The position numbers were made by a program, and so were the translations under genes. The notes below the pieces were generated by a model, which saw nothing but the letters and a program-made list of their open reading frames with translations, did not search any database and was not told the origin of the DNA. From contig NZ_HE978641.1 of assembly GCF_000312125.1 (NCBI RefSeq), positions 367,436 to 431,435 on the forward strand: a stretch of 64,000 nucleotides of DNA, given 5' to 3'. Within the stretch, counting starts at the first letter, position 1. Each line of letters begins with the position of its first letter. Positions 24,636 to 33,842 of this stretch are shown here, piece by piece. Source of the stretch: Timonella senegalensis JC301 (GTDB lineage Bacteria > Actinomycetota > Actinomycetes > Actinomycetales > Cellulomonadaceae).

Positions 24636-26390
24636 GTGGTTAGCAACACAACCTCTGACGCCCACCTCTTAGAGCAAGCAGCGCTCGGCAACATGGCTGC
24701 CTTTGCAACACTCTGGTCACGGCATGAGGCGGCCGCGCGCTTGGCCGCACTACACCTCTCAAACCACATCGATGAGGATGACGTTGTACAAGAGGTGTTC
24801 GCCAACCTGTATGAGGCTGTGCGCGCTGAGGGCGCATCGGCGTTTGAGGGTCCGTTCCGGCAGTACCTGTATGTCTCCGTACGCCACGTGGTCGAAGAAC
24901 ATCACAACATTGCGACATCGGGGGTCCTCCCCCTTGCAGAGTCCGAGGCCGAACCTGCTGAGTTCACCGACGCGATCCTAGACTCCGAGCTGCTCAGCCT
25001 CGCGTTCTCCTCGCTATCCAGCGAGTGGCGCACAATCCTCTGGTACACCGAGGTGGAGCGCATGACGCCCACGGAGATCGCGCCCATCCTTGGGCTCTCT
25101 CCAAACGCAGCATCAGCGCTCGCCTACCGCGCCCGCGAAGGACTACGAGCAGCTTGGCTCCAAGCCCACCTCAAAGCCGCCGACAATGCCGGCGAGTGCG
25201 GGTGGACGATTGGCAAGCTTGGTACGTACACCCGTGGCGTGCTCTCGCGCAGGAAGAGCGAACGCGTAACTGCTCACCTCGAGCACTGTGCGAGCTGCCG
25301 CGGGCTCCACGGAGTTGTTCACGAGGCCGCATCCGCGCTACAGAGCAACATTCTCCCCGCGCTCCTATCCCTCGGAGTACTGCGGTTCGGCGTGGGATCC
25401 CTGTTGGTTCAGGCTCCCGCGAGCGCAACTGCGTCCGCTGCCCTATCCGCTGTCTCGTCCGCGGCCGCTGCGGGAGCGGGGGCAGGTGCAGTCGGAATCG
25501 CGACAAGTTCAGCGGCTAGTACCACCGCGATCACGAGCCTCGTGGCCGCAAGCTCAGCCGTGGCAATCAGCGCGTCGGTGTTCTTGGGGGATCCAGCGCC
25601 CCTCAACCCGGAACTGCACGCCGAGGTTGACAGCTCCACCAACGTGTTGAGTGTGGCGCCCAATGCCTCCTCGGACTTGGGCCATCCCGCGAAATACCCC
25701 AACCGCGAACTCACAGAGTTCCCATTTCACGGCGCCATTGGCCTGCGCGCCGACACGCCCCTAACAGTGGTACCGGGAGGGACAACCGACCCCACCAGCA
25801 CCACCCAAACCCACGTGTCACCCGCCCCTACCCCCAAGCCCCAGGAGCAAAGCGGCGTCCTCGTCACACAGCTAGGGCAGCCCTTCAGTCACGGCTCCAG
25901 CCCGAACCAGTCTCCTGTGCCCGCTTCAGCCCCGACGCCTCCCTCCACAAACGAGGCCGGACCGGGGGTTGGGGCTATCCCGGGTCCTCCCACTGCCTGG
26001 TCACCTGGCTCCGGAGGCGATTCCGGAGCGATCTTGCCGGGCCAGACTCCAGGCGGGTCGGGAGACCTTGGTCTCGGCGGAACGGTTCCGCCCGACGCAG
26101 GGCTTGGTTCGCTCGCTCCATGGGCGCCCACAGGCCCCGCAGACCCTGCAGAAGTTCAACCCGTATTGCCAATGGATCCCGACGATTCAGATTCCAGCGG
26201 CTGGGTGATGCCGCCACCAGACCCACCCCAGTGCAAAGGTGAGGGAGGCGCGTTGGCGGGGCCAGAATCGTCGTTTATCACGGAGGTAAATGGCTCCTGC
26301 CCAGGCCATGAGGTGCCAACGGAAACTAGCCCGCCAACAGTCTGGCCGGAGGACAGCAGCAACGTCGCTGTTCAGGGCAACGAGAACTAG
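24636..26390 (+). CDS. ECF sigma factor fused to zinc anti-sigma motif, TM segment and proline-rich tail (paralogue A)
   Basis: 584 residues. Sigma region 2 about residues 8-80 (DEDDVVQEVFANLYEAVR), region 4 about 115-170 (LSSEWRTILWYTEVERMTPTEIAPILGLSPNAASAL). A ZAS-like zinc motif HLEHCASC is near residue 214. A hydrophobic Ala/Ser/Val-rich stretch about 270-332 probably spans the membrane, followed by about 250 residues rich in Pro, Gly, Ser and Thr, presumably outside the cell. Sigma, anti-sigma and sensor are thus one polypeptide, as in actinobacterial ECF classes with fused anti-sigma domains. GTG start at 24636; no Shine-Dalgarno seen. Two cysteines (PPQCKGEG, GSCPG) occur near the C-terminus. 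Confidence 0.82.
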   Translation: MVSNTTSDAHLLEQAALGNMAAFATLWSRHEAAARLAALHLSNHIDEDDVVQEVFANLYEAVRAEGASAFEGPFRQYLYVSVRHVVEEHHNIATSGVLPLAESEAEPAEFTDAILDSELLSLAFSSLSSEWRTILWYTEVERMTPTEIAPILGLSPNAASALAYRAREGLRAAWLQAHLKAADNAGECGWTIGKLGTYTRGVLSRRKSERVTAHLEHCASCRGLHGVVHEAASALQSNILPALLSLGVLRFGVGSLLVQAPASATASAALSAVSSAAAAGAGAGAVGIATSSAASTTAITSLVAASSAVAISASVFLGDPAPLNPELHAEVDSSTNVLSVAPNASSDLGHPAKYPNRELTEFPFHGAIGLRADTPLTVVPGGTTDPTSTTQTHVSPAPTPKPQEQSGVLVTQLGQPFSHGSSPNQSPVPASAPTPPSTNEAGPGVGAIPGPPTAWSPGSGGDSGAILPGQTPGGSGDLGLGGTVPPDAGLGSLAPWAPTGPADPAEVQPVLPMDPDDSDSSGWVMPPPDPPQCKGEGGALAGPESSFITEVNGSCPGHEVPTETSPPTVWPEDSSNVAVQGNEN

Positions 26391-26470
26391 TCCGGGCACC
26401 GCAGGCATTCACCCGAGATTTCGCGTAACACTTTGGGCACGTTCGAGTCTGTACTTATGTAAAGCAATTC

Positions 26471-26980
26471 ATGGAGTTCGCAACGTCCACCCCGGTTGGC
26501 GTGGCAACCCCACTGCCCATTGGAATTCGCATGCTCGCACCTCAGTATTACGCGCCAGAACTAGCGGCTCAGTCCGTGACGGCACAGGCATACGCGTCTC
26601 TCCCTGGAGAAATGCGAGAGCTCCTGTGGTACCTCGACGTAGAGCATCTCTCGGTCGAGGAGGTCGTCACCTACTCCGGTCTGCCACCGGAGGCAGTCCG
26701 GATGGCTTCCTCGGTGGCCCGCGCGCGCTTTAGGAAGGCCTGGGCCTCCATGCAAACTAAGAACCCGCGCGTGCCTCCGGCTTGCGCGGAGTTTACGAGG
26801 GACGCGATTTTGTTCGAACGACACGAGCTGCCCCAAGCCGTCCGCGATTCCATAGATGACCACCTCGTGCGCTGCATTCGATGCGCAATTCTTGCGGAAG
26901 AAGTTCACCATCTCGAAGAACACCTCGATGCAGCGCTCCTCCCGCTCGTGGTAGGTCCGCCCATCCCGGATGCCCACTAG
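26471..26980 (+). CDS. Truncated sigma region 4 plus zinc motif (paralogue B)
   Basis: 169 residues. It retains a region-4-like part (SLPGEMRELLWYLDVEHLSVEEVVTYSGLPPEAVRMA, residues about 42-80) and a zinc motif HLVRCIRC near residue 136, but has no recognisable region 2, no TM segment and no tail. Either a decayed member of the tandem family or a soluble regulator that competes with or titrates its neighbours. Upstream, CGTAACACTTTGGGCACG may be an ECF-type promoter. Confidence 0.65.
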   Translation: MEFATSTPVGVATPLPIGIRMLAPQYYAPELAAQSVTAQAYASLPGEMRELLWYLDVEHLSVEEVVTYSGLPPEAVRMASSVARARFRKAWASMQTKNPRVPPACAEFTRDAILFERHELPQAVRDSIDDHLVRCIRCAILAEEVHHLEEHLDAALLPLVVGPPIPDAH

Positions 26981-27093
26981 AACAACACACGCCGCCGTTC
27001 GCCTGGGGGGACCGTGAACTATTCACTAATTCAACCTTTCTATGCAACAATGGCCAGCGAGCAGCGTCCTTTCACCCTTTACCCAAGATAGAC

Positions 27094-29217
27094 ATGGCTG
27101 AGCACTCCACCACATCAACAAGCTCCAGTCTCCCCGACACCGACCTCATCGAGGCCTTACGTTCCGGGGATGAATCCGCATACTCCATACTGTGGGAAAG
27201 GCACTATCCAGCGGCGGTTCGGGCAGCACGGGCAATGACGTCCACGCACGAACCGGAAGACCTCGCTCAAGAGGCTTTTACGCGGATCTACCAGTCGCTT
27301 CTCAATGGCAAGGGCCCAACAGAGGCGTTCCGTGCCTACCTATACACAACGCTCAAGAGCGTCTCCATTGCGTGGTCCGGCAAGGTCGCTTCCACCGTGG
27401 ATATCACCACGCAAGAGCACGAACTCATCTCTGAAGAGGACCTCGCCTCACTGACCGAGGACAAGGCCTTCACCGCACGCGCATTCAAGAACCTCCCCAC
27501 CGACTGGCGCACAGTCCTCTGGTACACGGAGGTCGAAGGAATGACCCCAGCGGAGGTCGCTCCGCTCATGGGCCTTTCCGCCCGAGCCGTATCCACACTG
27601 GCTTTCCGTGCTCGCGAGGGTTTGAGGTCCTCGTGGCTCCAAGCACACGTGTCTGGTGGCAGCGACCGCCCAACGCAGGAATGCGAGTGGACCGAGAACA
27701 ACCTCGCCGCGTATGCCCGCGACTCGCTGAGCGCGCGGCGCACCGAGCGCATCCAGGCGCACCTCAATGAGTGCACGCGCTGCTCGCTCATGTTTATCGA
27801 ACTTCAAGAGGTTGAGTCTTCCCTGCGTGGAATTCTGCTCCCTCTCCTCCTCGGCGTCGCTCCAGCATCCCTGTGGGCTGTTGGTGGTACTGGGACAGCT
27901 GCTGTGGGGGCAACATCCCTCACGGGTGCCCTCACTCAGATTCCTGGGAAGATCCGCGACTGGGCGGCCGCAAACACTGGCACGGCTGCCGTAGCAGGCA
28001 CTAGTGGCGCTTTGGCCGTTGCCCTTGCTGTCACTGCAGCCGTCGCCCTGAACGATCCCGAACCGACACCGCCGCCTGCGGCCACGGGCCCGAGCGCACC
28101 CGCAGCAGTGAGTGCTCCCGGAAGTGGTTCTGCCACACAACCAGCACCCACTGACGCGGACAGCCCCGAATCTGACGAGCCGTCCGAGACGACCACACCG
28201 ATCAACCCGCCTACCGCCCAGGTTCCTAGTGCCGGGCCTCTCCCCTCTACGAGCGCGCCACAACCACCTCCGGCGACCCCGAGCGCTACCCAGACTCCAG
28301 ACGTGGCCCCGCCAAATAAGTTCCCGACGCTTCCCCCGATCAAGCCTGTGGTGCCGCTCCCACCGCTTCCAACGGTTGATCCGACGCCTACTGAAGAGCC
28401 AACTGAGGAGCCCACGGGCGAACCCACTGTTGACCCAACACCCACGGACGAACCCACCGATGAGCCAACAGAGGAACCCACCACTCCCCCAGCGGACCTC
28501 GTAGTCGCGGACTTCTCCACCGAACCGAGCTACTGGTTCCCCCAGCTAAGCGGTACAGCCACTCCAGGGAGCACAATCCAACTTGTTGACGTGAACGGCT
28601 CAACAACCCGCTCCACGTTCACCGCAGGATCGGATGCTCAGTTGACCTCCCAAGCTGGGAAGGTTCTGGGATCCGTTGCCACAGGCCAAGACGGCGCGTG
28701 GACGCTCTCGGTGTCTGCCGAGGTCCTCACGAGCGGTGTACGCTCCTACCAGATCCAGCAGCTTGTGGACGGTGAGTTCAAGGACGCAACGTCGTTCTCA
28801 TTCGAGTACATGACACCGGACTCAGCGTTCCCGATCTCAAACTTGGTGGAGTGTTACAAGAGCGGCAACTCCTGGAACCTGGTCTCCAACTGGTACGACA
28901 TCACCCCTGACGTACCGCTGCGTACCACCAACCGTGACATCACGCTGTGCGTGTACTTCGAGGTCCCATCTGGTTCGAACGGCCAGGGCAACAAGCCATT
29001 CGAGTATGTAGATGTTGAGGCAAACGGAGTGGTCATGCGAGAGGAACTCCGAATCTCCGCTCGCCTCAAGCGCGCCTACATTGTGTGGGAGACCAACACG
29101 GGAACCCTCAACGATCTCAACTCGCTGCGCCTGCGTGCCCTCGTGGGGCCACAGGATGACCAGCCTACGGACTGGACCTCCCCATTCACCTTTGGCTACG
29201 TCGAGACCAGCGGCTAG
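27094..29217 (+). CDS. ECF sigma factor fused to zinc anti-sigma motif, TM helix and exported domain (paralogue C)
   Basis: 707 residues. Region 2 about 15-80 (EPEDLAQEAFTRIYQSLL), region 4 about 125-185 (LPTDWRTVLWYTEVEGMTPAEVAPLMGLSARAVSTL), zinc motif HLNECTRC near 223, TM helix GALAVALAVTAAVAL about 304-318. Then a Pro/Thr/Glu linker (325-470) with PTEEPTEEPT-type repeats, and a C-terminal beta-rich domain (470-707; Ig-like SGTATPGSTIQLVDVNGST start). The layout suggests an extracytoplasmic sensing or wall-binding domain tied directly to a sigma factor. ATG 27094 chosen at the domain start. Closest to paralogue A in the sigma part (WRTxLWYTEVExMTPxEx). Confidence 0.84.
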   Translation: MAEHSTTSTSSSLPDTDLIEALRSGDESAYSILWERHYPAAVRAARAMTSTHEPEDLAQEAFTRIYQSLLNGKGPTEAFRAYLYTTLKSVSIAWSGKVASTVDITTQEHELISEEDLASLTEDKAFTARAFKNLPTDWRTVLWYTEVEGMTPAEVAPLMGLSARAVSTLAFRAREGLRSSWLQAHVSGGSDRPTQECEWTENNLAAYARDSLSARRTERIQAHLNECTRCSLMFIELQEVESSLRGILLPLLLGVAPASLWAVGGTGTAAVGATSLTGALTQIPGKIRDWAAANTGTAAVAGTSGALAVALAVTAAVALNDPEPTPPPAATGPSAPAAVSAPGSGSATQPAPTDADSPESDEPSETTTPINPPTAQVPSAGPLPSTSAPQPPPATPSATQTPDVAPPNKFPTLPPIKPVVPLPPLPTVDPTPTEEPTEEPTGEPTVDPTPTDEPTDEPTEEPTTPPADLVVADFSTEPSYWFPQLSGTATPGSTIQLVDVNGSTTRSTFTAGSDAQLTSQAGKVLGSVATGQDGAWTLSVSAEVLTSGVRSYQIQQLVDGEFKDATSFSFEYMTPDSAFPISNLVECYKSGNSWNLVSNWYDITPDVPLRTTNRDITLCVYFEVPSGSNGQGNKPFEYVDVEANGVVMREELRISARLKRAYIVWETNTGTLNDLNSLRLRALVGPQDDQPTDWTSPFTFGYVETSG

Positions 29218-29243
29218 GGTCCGCCACCAGGAACTGGCGTCGG

Positions 29244-31445
29244 CTATTTCTCGCCAACTTCAAGGGCAGGGATTGACTCCTGCACATGTTTGGTGAGAGT
29301 TGCCGCGTAGGTTGCGGTGATGTGCTCGCTGTCGCGGTAAACCATAACGTTTCCGACCACGGCAGGGCAGATGTCGTCGGTGCAGAACCAGTCGGACGTG
29401 TCCACAAACGTAACGTGCTTTGACTCTTCAGCAGCCTCTGCCTGGTAGTCGTCCACGAACGACTCGTCGCGGTCCTTTGCGCATGCGCTGGGGTCCTTTG
29501 AGTTCAGCGCGACGCAGTCCCTCGTTTCATCGCCGTTGAGCGATCGCGGGTTGTCACCCAGCACGACAACATCCTTGCCGCTCTTGGAGAGTGTGGACCA
29601 CGCCTTTTTGAACCCATCGGTTGGGTCCGGCCCATGGCTCCGGTCCCACTTCACGTTGGTTCGATTCGACGTGACCACAAGATCGATCGAGTCGTCTGCG
29701 GCGACTTCCCTGAGGGTGTCTTCGTTTGATGCTAGGCAGGGTTTGCCCAGCGCTGCGTCGGACGCCCGGACAGCGAGGCTGAATGGGCAGGCGGCGTGGA
29801 AGTATGTCAGGATTCTGATGTCGTTATCCTTGGCGATCTCCTGGAACGCCGGCAGGTACTGTTCAATGTGTGAGTCGCCAACAAGCGCAACCGTCAGCTT
29901 CGCGTTGTCGTTGCCAAACTCGCAGCGTGGGGTGAAGGCTTCGTTCTGTTCGGACTTGCACTCGGCGTTGTTCTGGCCCTCAGGCACGTCCTGACGCACC
30001 ACCTGCGGCGCCGGGATCAGAACCTCATCACTGGTCACGTAGACCTCGTAAGAGTCCTTGCCAAGTGCACCCGAGCCCAGCTCTTCCGGCGGGTTTGCCA
30101 GGATACTCTCACGTTCACTCGCCTCTTGAGCCAGCTGGGTGCGTCCCTGCGCTTCCGGAACCATCGATACCGTCAGCGCCACCGCCGCGAGTGCGGCCGT
30201 GGCTGCAAGGACCCTACGTGGCCTCCACTCGCGGATCTGTCCGTGTTGTACGGGCAGCTCAATCCACTTTCTCGACGCCGCAGCCGCTGCCAGCGCGATC
30301 GGCAGTACCAGCAACGGCAGCTGCGCTGGCGTGGCCTCCCGGAACATGAATGGCGCGAGCACAATCAGCGGCCAGTGCCACAGGTACAGCGAGTAGGACA
30401 CATCTCCCAGCCATTGCACGCCCTTATTTTCGACGATCTTGGCTCGGTTCCTGCCCAAGGAACCTTGGAGGGCGGTGGGGGCCGCGTTGAGGCGTACTGC
30501 GATGTAGATCAGTACGGCTGTGCACAGGGTTGGAAGCAGTGCAGCGGGCCCGGGGAACGGCGTCGAGTCGTTGTATTGGAGAGCGCCAACCACAAGAGCG
30601 GAAACGACGAAAACCTCAGCTCCGAGCAGTGCCCGAGGGTAACGGACAACGCGGCTGGCTGCATTGGTGTAGTGAACAGTGAAGGCGAGAAGAGCACCGA
30701 CTCCTAGTTCCCAGGCGCGCGCGTGCGTGACGAAGTACGCGGCGGGATCAGCGCTTGAGACCATCCGGGCGGACAGTACGAAGGACCCGATTGTTGCGGA
30801 GACCAGGAGCGCAAAGATCACCCGCCTTGCAACTGCGCGCTGGCGGCTCGCGTCGGCTGTAAATGTGGATTTGAGCAGCCGTGCAATCAGGGAGATGAGC
30901 GCAATGACCAGGACAAACAGAACCGGCCACAGGATGTAGAACTGTTCCTCGACGGACAGGGACCAGAAGTGCTGGAAGGCACTGGGCGCCTGATCCTGCG
31001 CGAGGTAGTCCACCGAGTCGCGTGCGAGAAGGAAGTTCTCCACGTAAACAAGGGATGCCTTGGCGTGCCGGGTTGTGTCCTGCCACCACGTGTTGGGAAC
31101 TACAAGCATGGTGAGCACAGCGGTGGTCACGATAGTCAGGGTCGCGGCGGGAAGGATACGGCGGGCTCGCCTGGCGTAGAAGTTTGCCAAGCTGAGTTTA
31201 CCTGAGCGTTCGAATTCTCGGATCATCCCAGCCGTGATCAGGTATCCGGAAACTACAAAGAACATGTCGACGCCGATAAAGCCACCACTGATGGTGTGTG
31301 GCCACAGGTGGTAGACCACGACGAACAAGACCGCGATCGCCCTCAGCACTTGAATCTCGCGCGAGAACGATGGTCTTTTCTCTTGGCATTGCTGCGGTTG
31401 TCCAGCGGTGACGCCTGCCGTGCGGATGTCTTGCGGTGTGTGCAT
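29244..31445 (-). CDS. Acyltransferase-3 / SGNH-fused O-acyltransferase (OafA-like)
   Basis: 733 residues. N-terminal acyltransferase-3 domain, about 35-400, with ten or so helices: LRAIAVLFVVVYHLWP, GVDMFFVVSGYLIT and FWSLSVEEQFYILWP are the family hallmarks (catalytic His in VVYHLWP). C-terminal periplasmic-type SGNH domain, about 500-733: block I VALVGDSHIEQY and the closing YRDSEHITATYA with the Asp-x-x-His dyad. It O-acetylates cell-envelope glycans or glycolipids; target unknown. ATG 31445 is preferred to upstream frames, which run through a terminator. Confidence 0.93.
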   Translation of the reverse strand: MHTPQDIRTAGVTAGQPQQCQEKRPSFSREIQVLRAIAVLFVVVYHLWPHTISGGFIGVDMFFVVSGYLITAGMIREFERSGKLSLANFYARRARRILPAATLTIVTTAVLTMLVVPNTWWQDTTRHAKASLVYVENFLLARDSVDYLAQDQAPSAFQHFWSLSVEEQFYILWPVLFVLVIALISLIARLLKSTFTADASRQRAVARRVIFALLVSATIGSFVLSARMVSSADPAAYFVTHARAWELGVGALLAFTVHYTNAASRVVRYPRALLGAEVFVVSALVVGALQYNDSTPFPGPAALLPTLCTAVLIYIAVRLNAAPTALQGSLGRNRAKIVENKGVQWLGDVSYSLYLWHWPLIVLAPFMFREATPAQLPLLVLPIALAAAAASRKWIELPVQHGQIREWRPRRVLAATAALAAVALTVSMVPEAQGRTQLAQEASERESILANPPEELGSGALGKDSYEVYVTSDEVLIPAPQVVRQDVPEGQNNAECKSEQNEAFTPRCEFGNDNAKLTVALVGDSHIEQYLPAFQEIAKDNDIRILTYFHAACPFSLAVRASDAALGKPCLASNEDTLREVAADDSIDLVVTSNRTNVKWDRSHGPDPTDGFKKAWSTLSKSGKDVVVLGDNPRSLNGDETRDCVALNSKDPSACAKDRDESFVDDYQAEAAEESKHVTFVDTSDWFCTDDICPAVVGNVMVYRDSEHITATYAATLTKHVQESIPALEVGEK

Positions 31446-31550
31446 TAGTCCGGTTGCGCTGCCTGGCGCTTCTAGTTGGCTCGTTATCGTACCGTGATCA
31501 TTTTTCCAGAGAAATCTGGGAGGTGCCTCTCCATCATTGGTCCGAAGGCA

Positions 31551-31593
31551 GCAGAAACGCCCTCCGGCGGATCCGTCGAGAGGGCGTTTCTGC
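31551..31593 (-). terminator. 14-bp hairpin between META-domain and acyltransferase genes
   Basis: GCAGAAACGCCCTC (31551-31564) with GAGGGCGTTTCTGC (31580-31593), 15-base loop. Ends the META-domain gene on the minus strand; no long T run. Confidence 0.7.
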
Positions 31594-31641
31594 ACTTCAG
31601 AAGCCTAAACTGCAGGTTTCGTGGAGATTGGGTGGGCAGAA

Positions 31642-32172
31642 CTACCGATCGTCTTCGTCGTTATCGCCACTGTCTTTATCGTCTTCATCGTCATAGTCGT
31701 CGGCGTTGCGATAGTCATCATCATCGGCATCGTCGCCTTCTGGGCCCTCTTCTGGTTCGCGAGCGGGACTACCAGACTCGTCGAACACTCCGCCTGAGCC
31801 AGCCCTGCGGTCAGCCGCACCGGGGAGACCCACCTCCGGCGCTTCAAGTACTGCCTCCACCGTCCCCAGTTCAGTGGTTCCGATCGTCAGAATGCCTTCC
31901 TTGAACACCACGGGGCGCTCACCATCAAGTACCTTGAGGAACGCCCGCTCCTGCTCCATCGCTTCGGGTGGTCCCGCCATCATGGTGGATCCGAGCGCGC
32001 CGAAGGACAGTACGTTCTCCTTATAGGTAAAGGGGCCAAAGAAGCGGTTAATGCTTGCGCGTCCCGTAATTTGCCCCTCAGCGTTGAACTCAAACTCTGG
32101 AGTAAAGTCCGCCATCACAGGCTGGCCATTTACTGCGGTTACCCGCCACTTTCCACTCATCAACTCGTCCAT
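31642..32172 (-). CDS. META-domain protein with acidic C-terminal tail
   Basis: 176 residues. META/HslJ-like domain about residues 5-108: GKWRVTAVNGQPV, the NRFFGPFTY turn and MEQERAFLKVLDG. No signal peptide, unlike most HslJ proteins. The last 60 residues are extremely rich in Asp and Glu (DDADDDDYRN, DDYDDEDDKD), a low-complexity tail of unknown use. ATG 32172 is six bases after TACTTT, a leaderless pattern; upstream frame overlaps a tRNA terminator. Confidence 0.8.
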   Translation of the reverse strand: MDELMSGKWRVTAVNGQPVMADFTPEFEFNAEGQITGRASINRFFGPFTYKENVLSFGALGSTMMAGPPEAMEQERAFLKVLDGERPVVFKEGILTIGTTELGTVEAVLEAPEVGLPGAADRRAGSGGVFDESGSPAREPEEGPEGDDADDDDYRNADDYDDEDDKDSGDNDEDDR

Positions 32173-32249
32173 AGTGCGAAAGTAGCACCACGATTGGGGA
32201 ATAGCACGGCCACTTGCGTAAATACACCCGGCGGAGGGGAAACAAAAAA

Positions 32250-32269
32250 CCCCACCGTTTCCGGTGGGG
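32250..32269 (-). terminator. Terminator of first tRNA-Arg
   Basis: CCCCACCG / CGGTGGGG stem, followed on the minus strand by six T (A run at 32244-32249). Confidence 0.9.
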
Positions 32270-32277
32270 CTTGTCTG

Positions 32278-32350
32278 TGCGCTCGGAGGGATTCGAACCC
32301 CCAACCTTCTGATCCGTAGTCAGATGCTCTATCCGTTGAGCTACGAACGC
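32278..32350 (-). tRNA. tRNA-Arg (anticodon ACG), copy 1
   Basis: 73-base cloverleaf: acceptor GCGTTCG/CGAGCGC, D-arm AGCTCAACGGATAGAGC, anticodon loop CTACGGA (anticodon ACG, read as ICG), T-arm GGGGGTTCGAATCCC. CCA is not encoded. Identical to the copy at 35410-35482. Confidence 0.98.
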
Positions 32351-32425
32351 CCGGCGATCCAAGACTAAAGCCTCGTTCGCTCCTCGATAAGTCTACCCAT
32401 AGTTACGCCCGAACTAAAACCAAAA

Positions 32426-32474
32426 TCCCCCGAACGCGAGCAAGGCCACAGTTTTGCGGAGCTGCGTTCGAGGG
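32426..32474 (-). terminator. Hairpin after the lipoprotein gene
   Basis: Minus strand: CCCTCGAACGC ... GCGTTCGGGGG with imperfect pairing, followed by ATTTTGGTTTT. Confidence 0.6.
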
Positions 32475-32498
32475 ACTTAGGAGAAATGCCTCAGAAGG

Positions 32499-33065
32499 TC
32501 ACTTGTCCGAGTTCTGGGTGACGACGACCCAAGCCTCTGGGCCACCGAGTGCGCCAACGATGTACTTGTTAGCAATGTCAGTTGCCTCGGCCTTGGCGTC
32601 AGCAGAGTCGCATGCAGCGAACTTAGGAGTGGTTGCATCCTGTGCAATGAAGCCCCAGGTGACTACGGAAGCGTCGTCGCACTGAGTGACACCGCGAACT
32701 ACGCCACCGTAGTACTTGCCGGTCTCGGAGCCGAGCTTGGTTGCTTCGCCCTTGAATGCCATGACATTGTCTACGTCAGGTCCAGCACCTTCCATGGTCG
32801 CTGCGGCAGCCTCGTAAGCCTTTACGTCAGGCTCGTAGAGAACTGCGTCAAAGCGGGACTGCACGTCCTTCATCATGTTCTCTGGAAGTGGAGCCAGGCG
32901 GTCAAAGGTGACCTTCGAACCGTCGGTCATCGTGTACTCGCGTGCGTCGGCCATTGCGGTCGAGTTGTCAGTTCCATCAGATGGCTTCGCGCCATTGTCT
33001 GAGTCGGAGGAACAAGCGGAGAGGAAGGCCAAAGAAATTACTGCGAGAGCGGCAACGCGCTTCAT
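32499..33065 (-). CDS. Lipoprotein of unknown function
   Basis: 188 residues. Signal peptide MKRVAALAVISLAFLSAC with lipobox LSAC, then a Ser/Asp linker. The mature domain (about 45-188) has two cysteines, in VTQCDDAS and FAACDSAD, that could form a disulfide. Family not recognised. ATG 33065 gives the correct signal-peptide length; ATG 33077 (four residues longer) is possible. Upstream, TGGGAC/GTCCCA (33163-33180) and GGGTCAC/GTGACCC (33232-33252) are inverted repeats that could be operators. Confidence 0.8.
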   Translation of the reverse strand: MKRVAALAVISLAFLSACSSDSDNGAKPSDGTDNSTAMADAREYTMTDGSKVTFDRLAPLPENMMKDVQSRFDAVLYEPDVKAYEAAAATMEGAGPDVDNVMAFKGEATKLGSETGKYYGGVVRGVTQCDDASVVTWGFIAQDATTPKFAACDSADAKAEATDIANKYIVGALGGPEAWVVVTQNSDK

Positions 33066-33162
33066 AAGTTCACCCATTTGTTTTTGTATGAATGGAAAGC
33101 AAGCGTGCAGTGTTAGCACGACGGTAGCGACCTGCGCTCATCGCGTGGCCACCGGGTAAACA

Positions 33163-33252
33163 TGGGACGATCCGGTCCCACGTTTTAACCCGTCTATCCT
33201 ACCTTTTCGCGGGTAAACCTTCGAGTTAATAGGGTCACATTCCGCGTGACCC
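33163..33252. promoter_or_regulatory. Two inverted repeats upstream of the lipoprotein gene
   Basis: TGGGAC-N6-GTCCCA at 33163-33180 and GGGTCAC-N7-GTGACCC at 33232-33252. Regulator unknown; listed because both are perfect six/seven-base dyads in one promoter region. Confidence 0.4.
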
Positions 33253-33296
33253 GGGTAGCGATTCCTTGTGCGGTCTGGCACATACCGAGCCACGCA

Positions 33297-33593
33297 CTAG
33301 CCACCTAGGGACTGAGCACTGGGATCGGGCCTCATTGAGGCCAGCCCGCGCCCGTCAGACTCGGGCAGAAATGAAACAAGCACGAGTGCGACGAGCCACA
33401 CGAGTGCAACTAGCGCTACCGCTCCCATTACATCCGAATAACTCTGGACATAGCGTGACGTACCAACGTAGTACTCGCGACTCCGAGCTTCTCCCGCCCA
33501 CTGCGGCGAGGGCTCATTGCCGTCCGCATACCCTGCAGGAACACCATAGTGAAGAGAGTCTGGGTGCTGGCCAATGGCAAATTCCGAAGTCAC
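33297..33593 (-). CDS. Possible small membrane protein
   Basis: 98 residues from a GTG at 33593. The N-terminal 50 residues are hydrophilic and aromatic (EYYVGTSRYVQSYSD), followed by one clear helix AVALVALVWLVALVLVSFL near 58-76. The plausible helix and lack of a better gene in this 770-base gap favour it, but there is no strong ribosome site and no recognised family. Confidence 0.42.
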   Translation of the reverse strand: MTSEFAIGQHPDSLHYGVPAGYADGNEPSPQWAGEARSREYYVGTSRYVQSYSDVMGAVALVALVWLVALVLVSFLPESDGRGLASMRPDPSAQSLGG

Positions 33594-33842
33594 TGTTCCA
33601 TTCTGCCGATTTCACCCGCGAATGTAACCAGCCCTCGGGAGCACTCCCCATCATCCCGTGGGATCCGGACCGCGTGCATCGCAGATACGCGAGTCTGACA
33701 GAGGGAACTTGGGTGTTCGTGAACAGGACGAGCCGTATATTCGCCCAGTCTTACGGCATGCCGGACGAAATCGGAAAAAACCATTCACAGAAGACACTCA
33801 GACAGATAATCTATAGGCTTCCCCTACTCCTGAGGAGAATTA

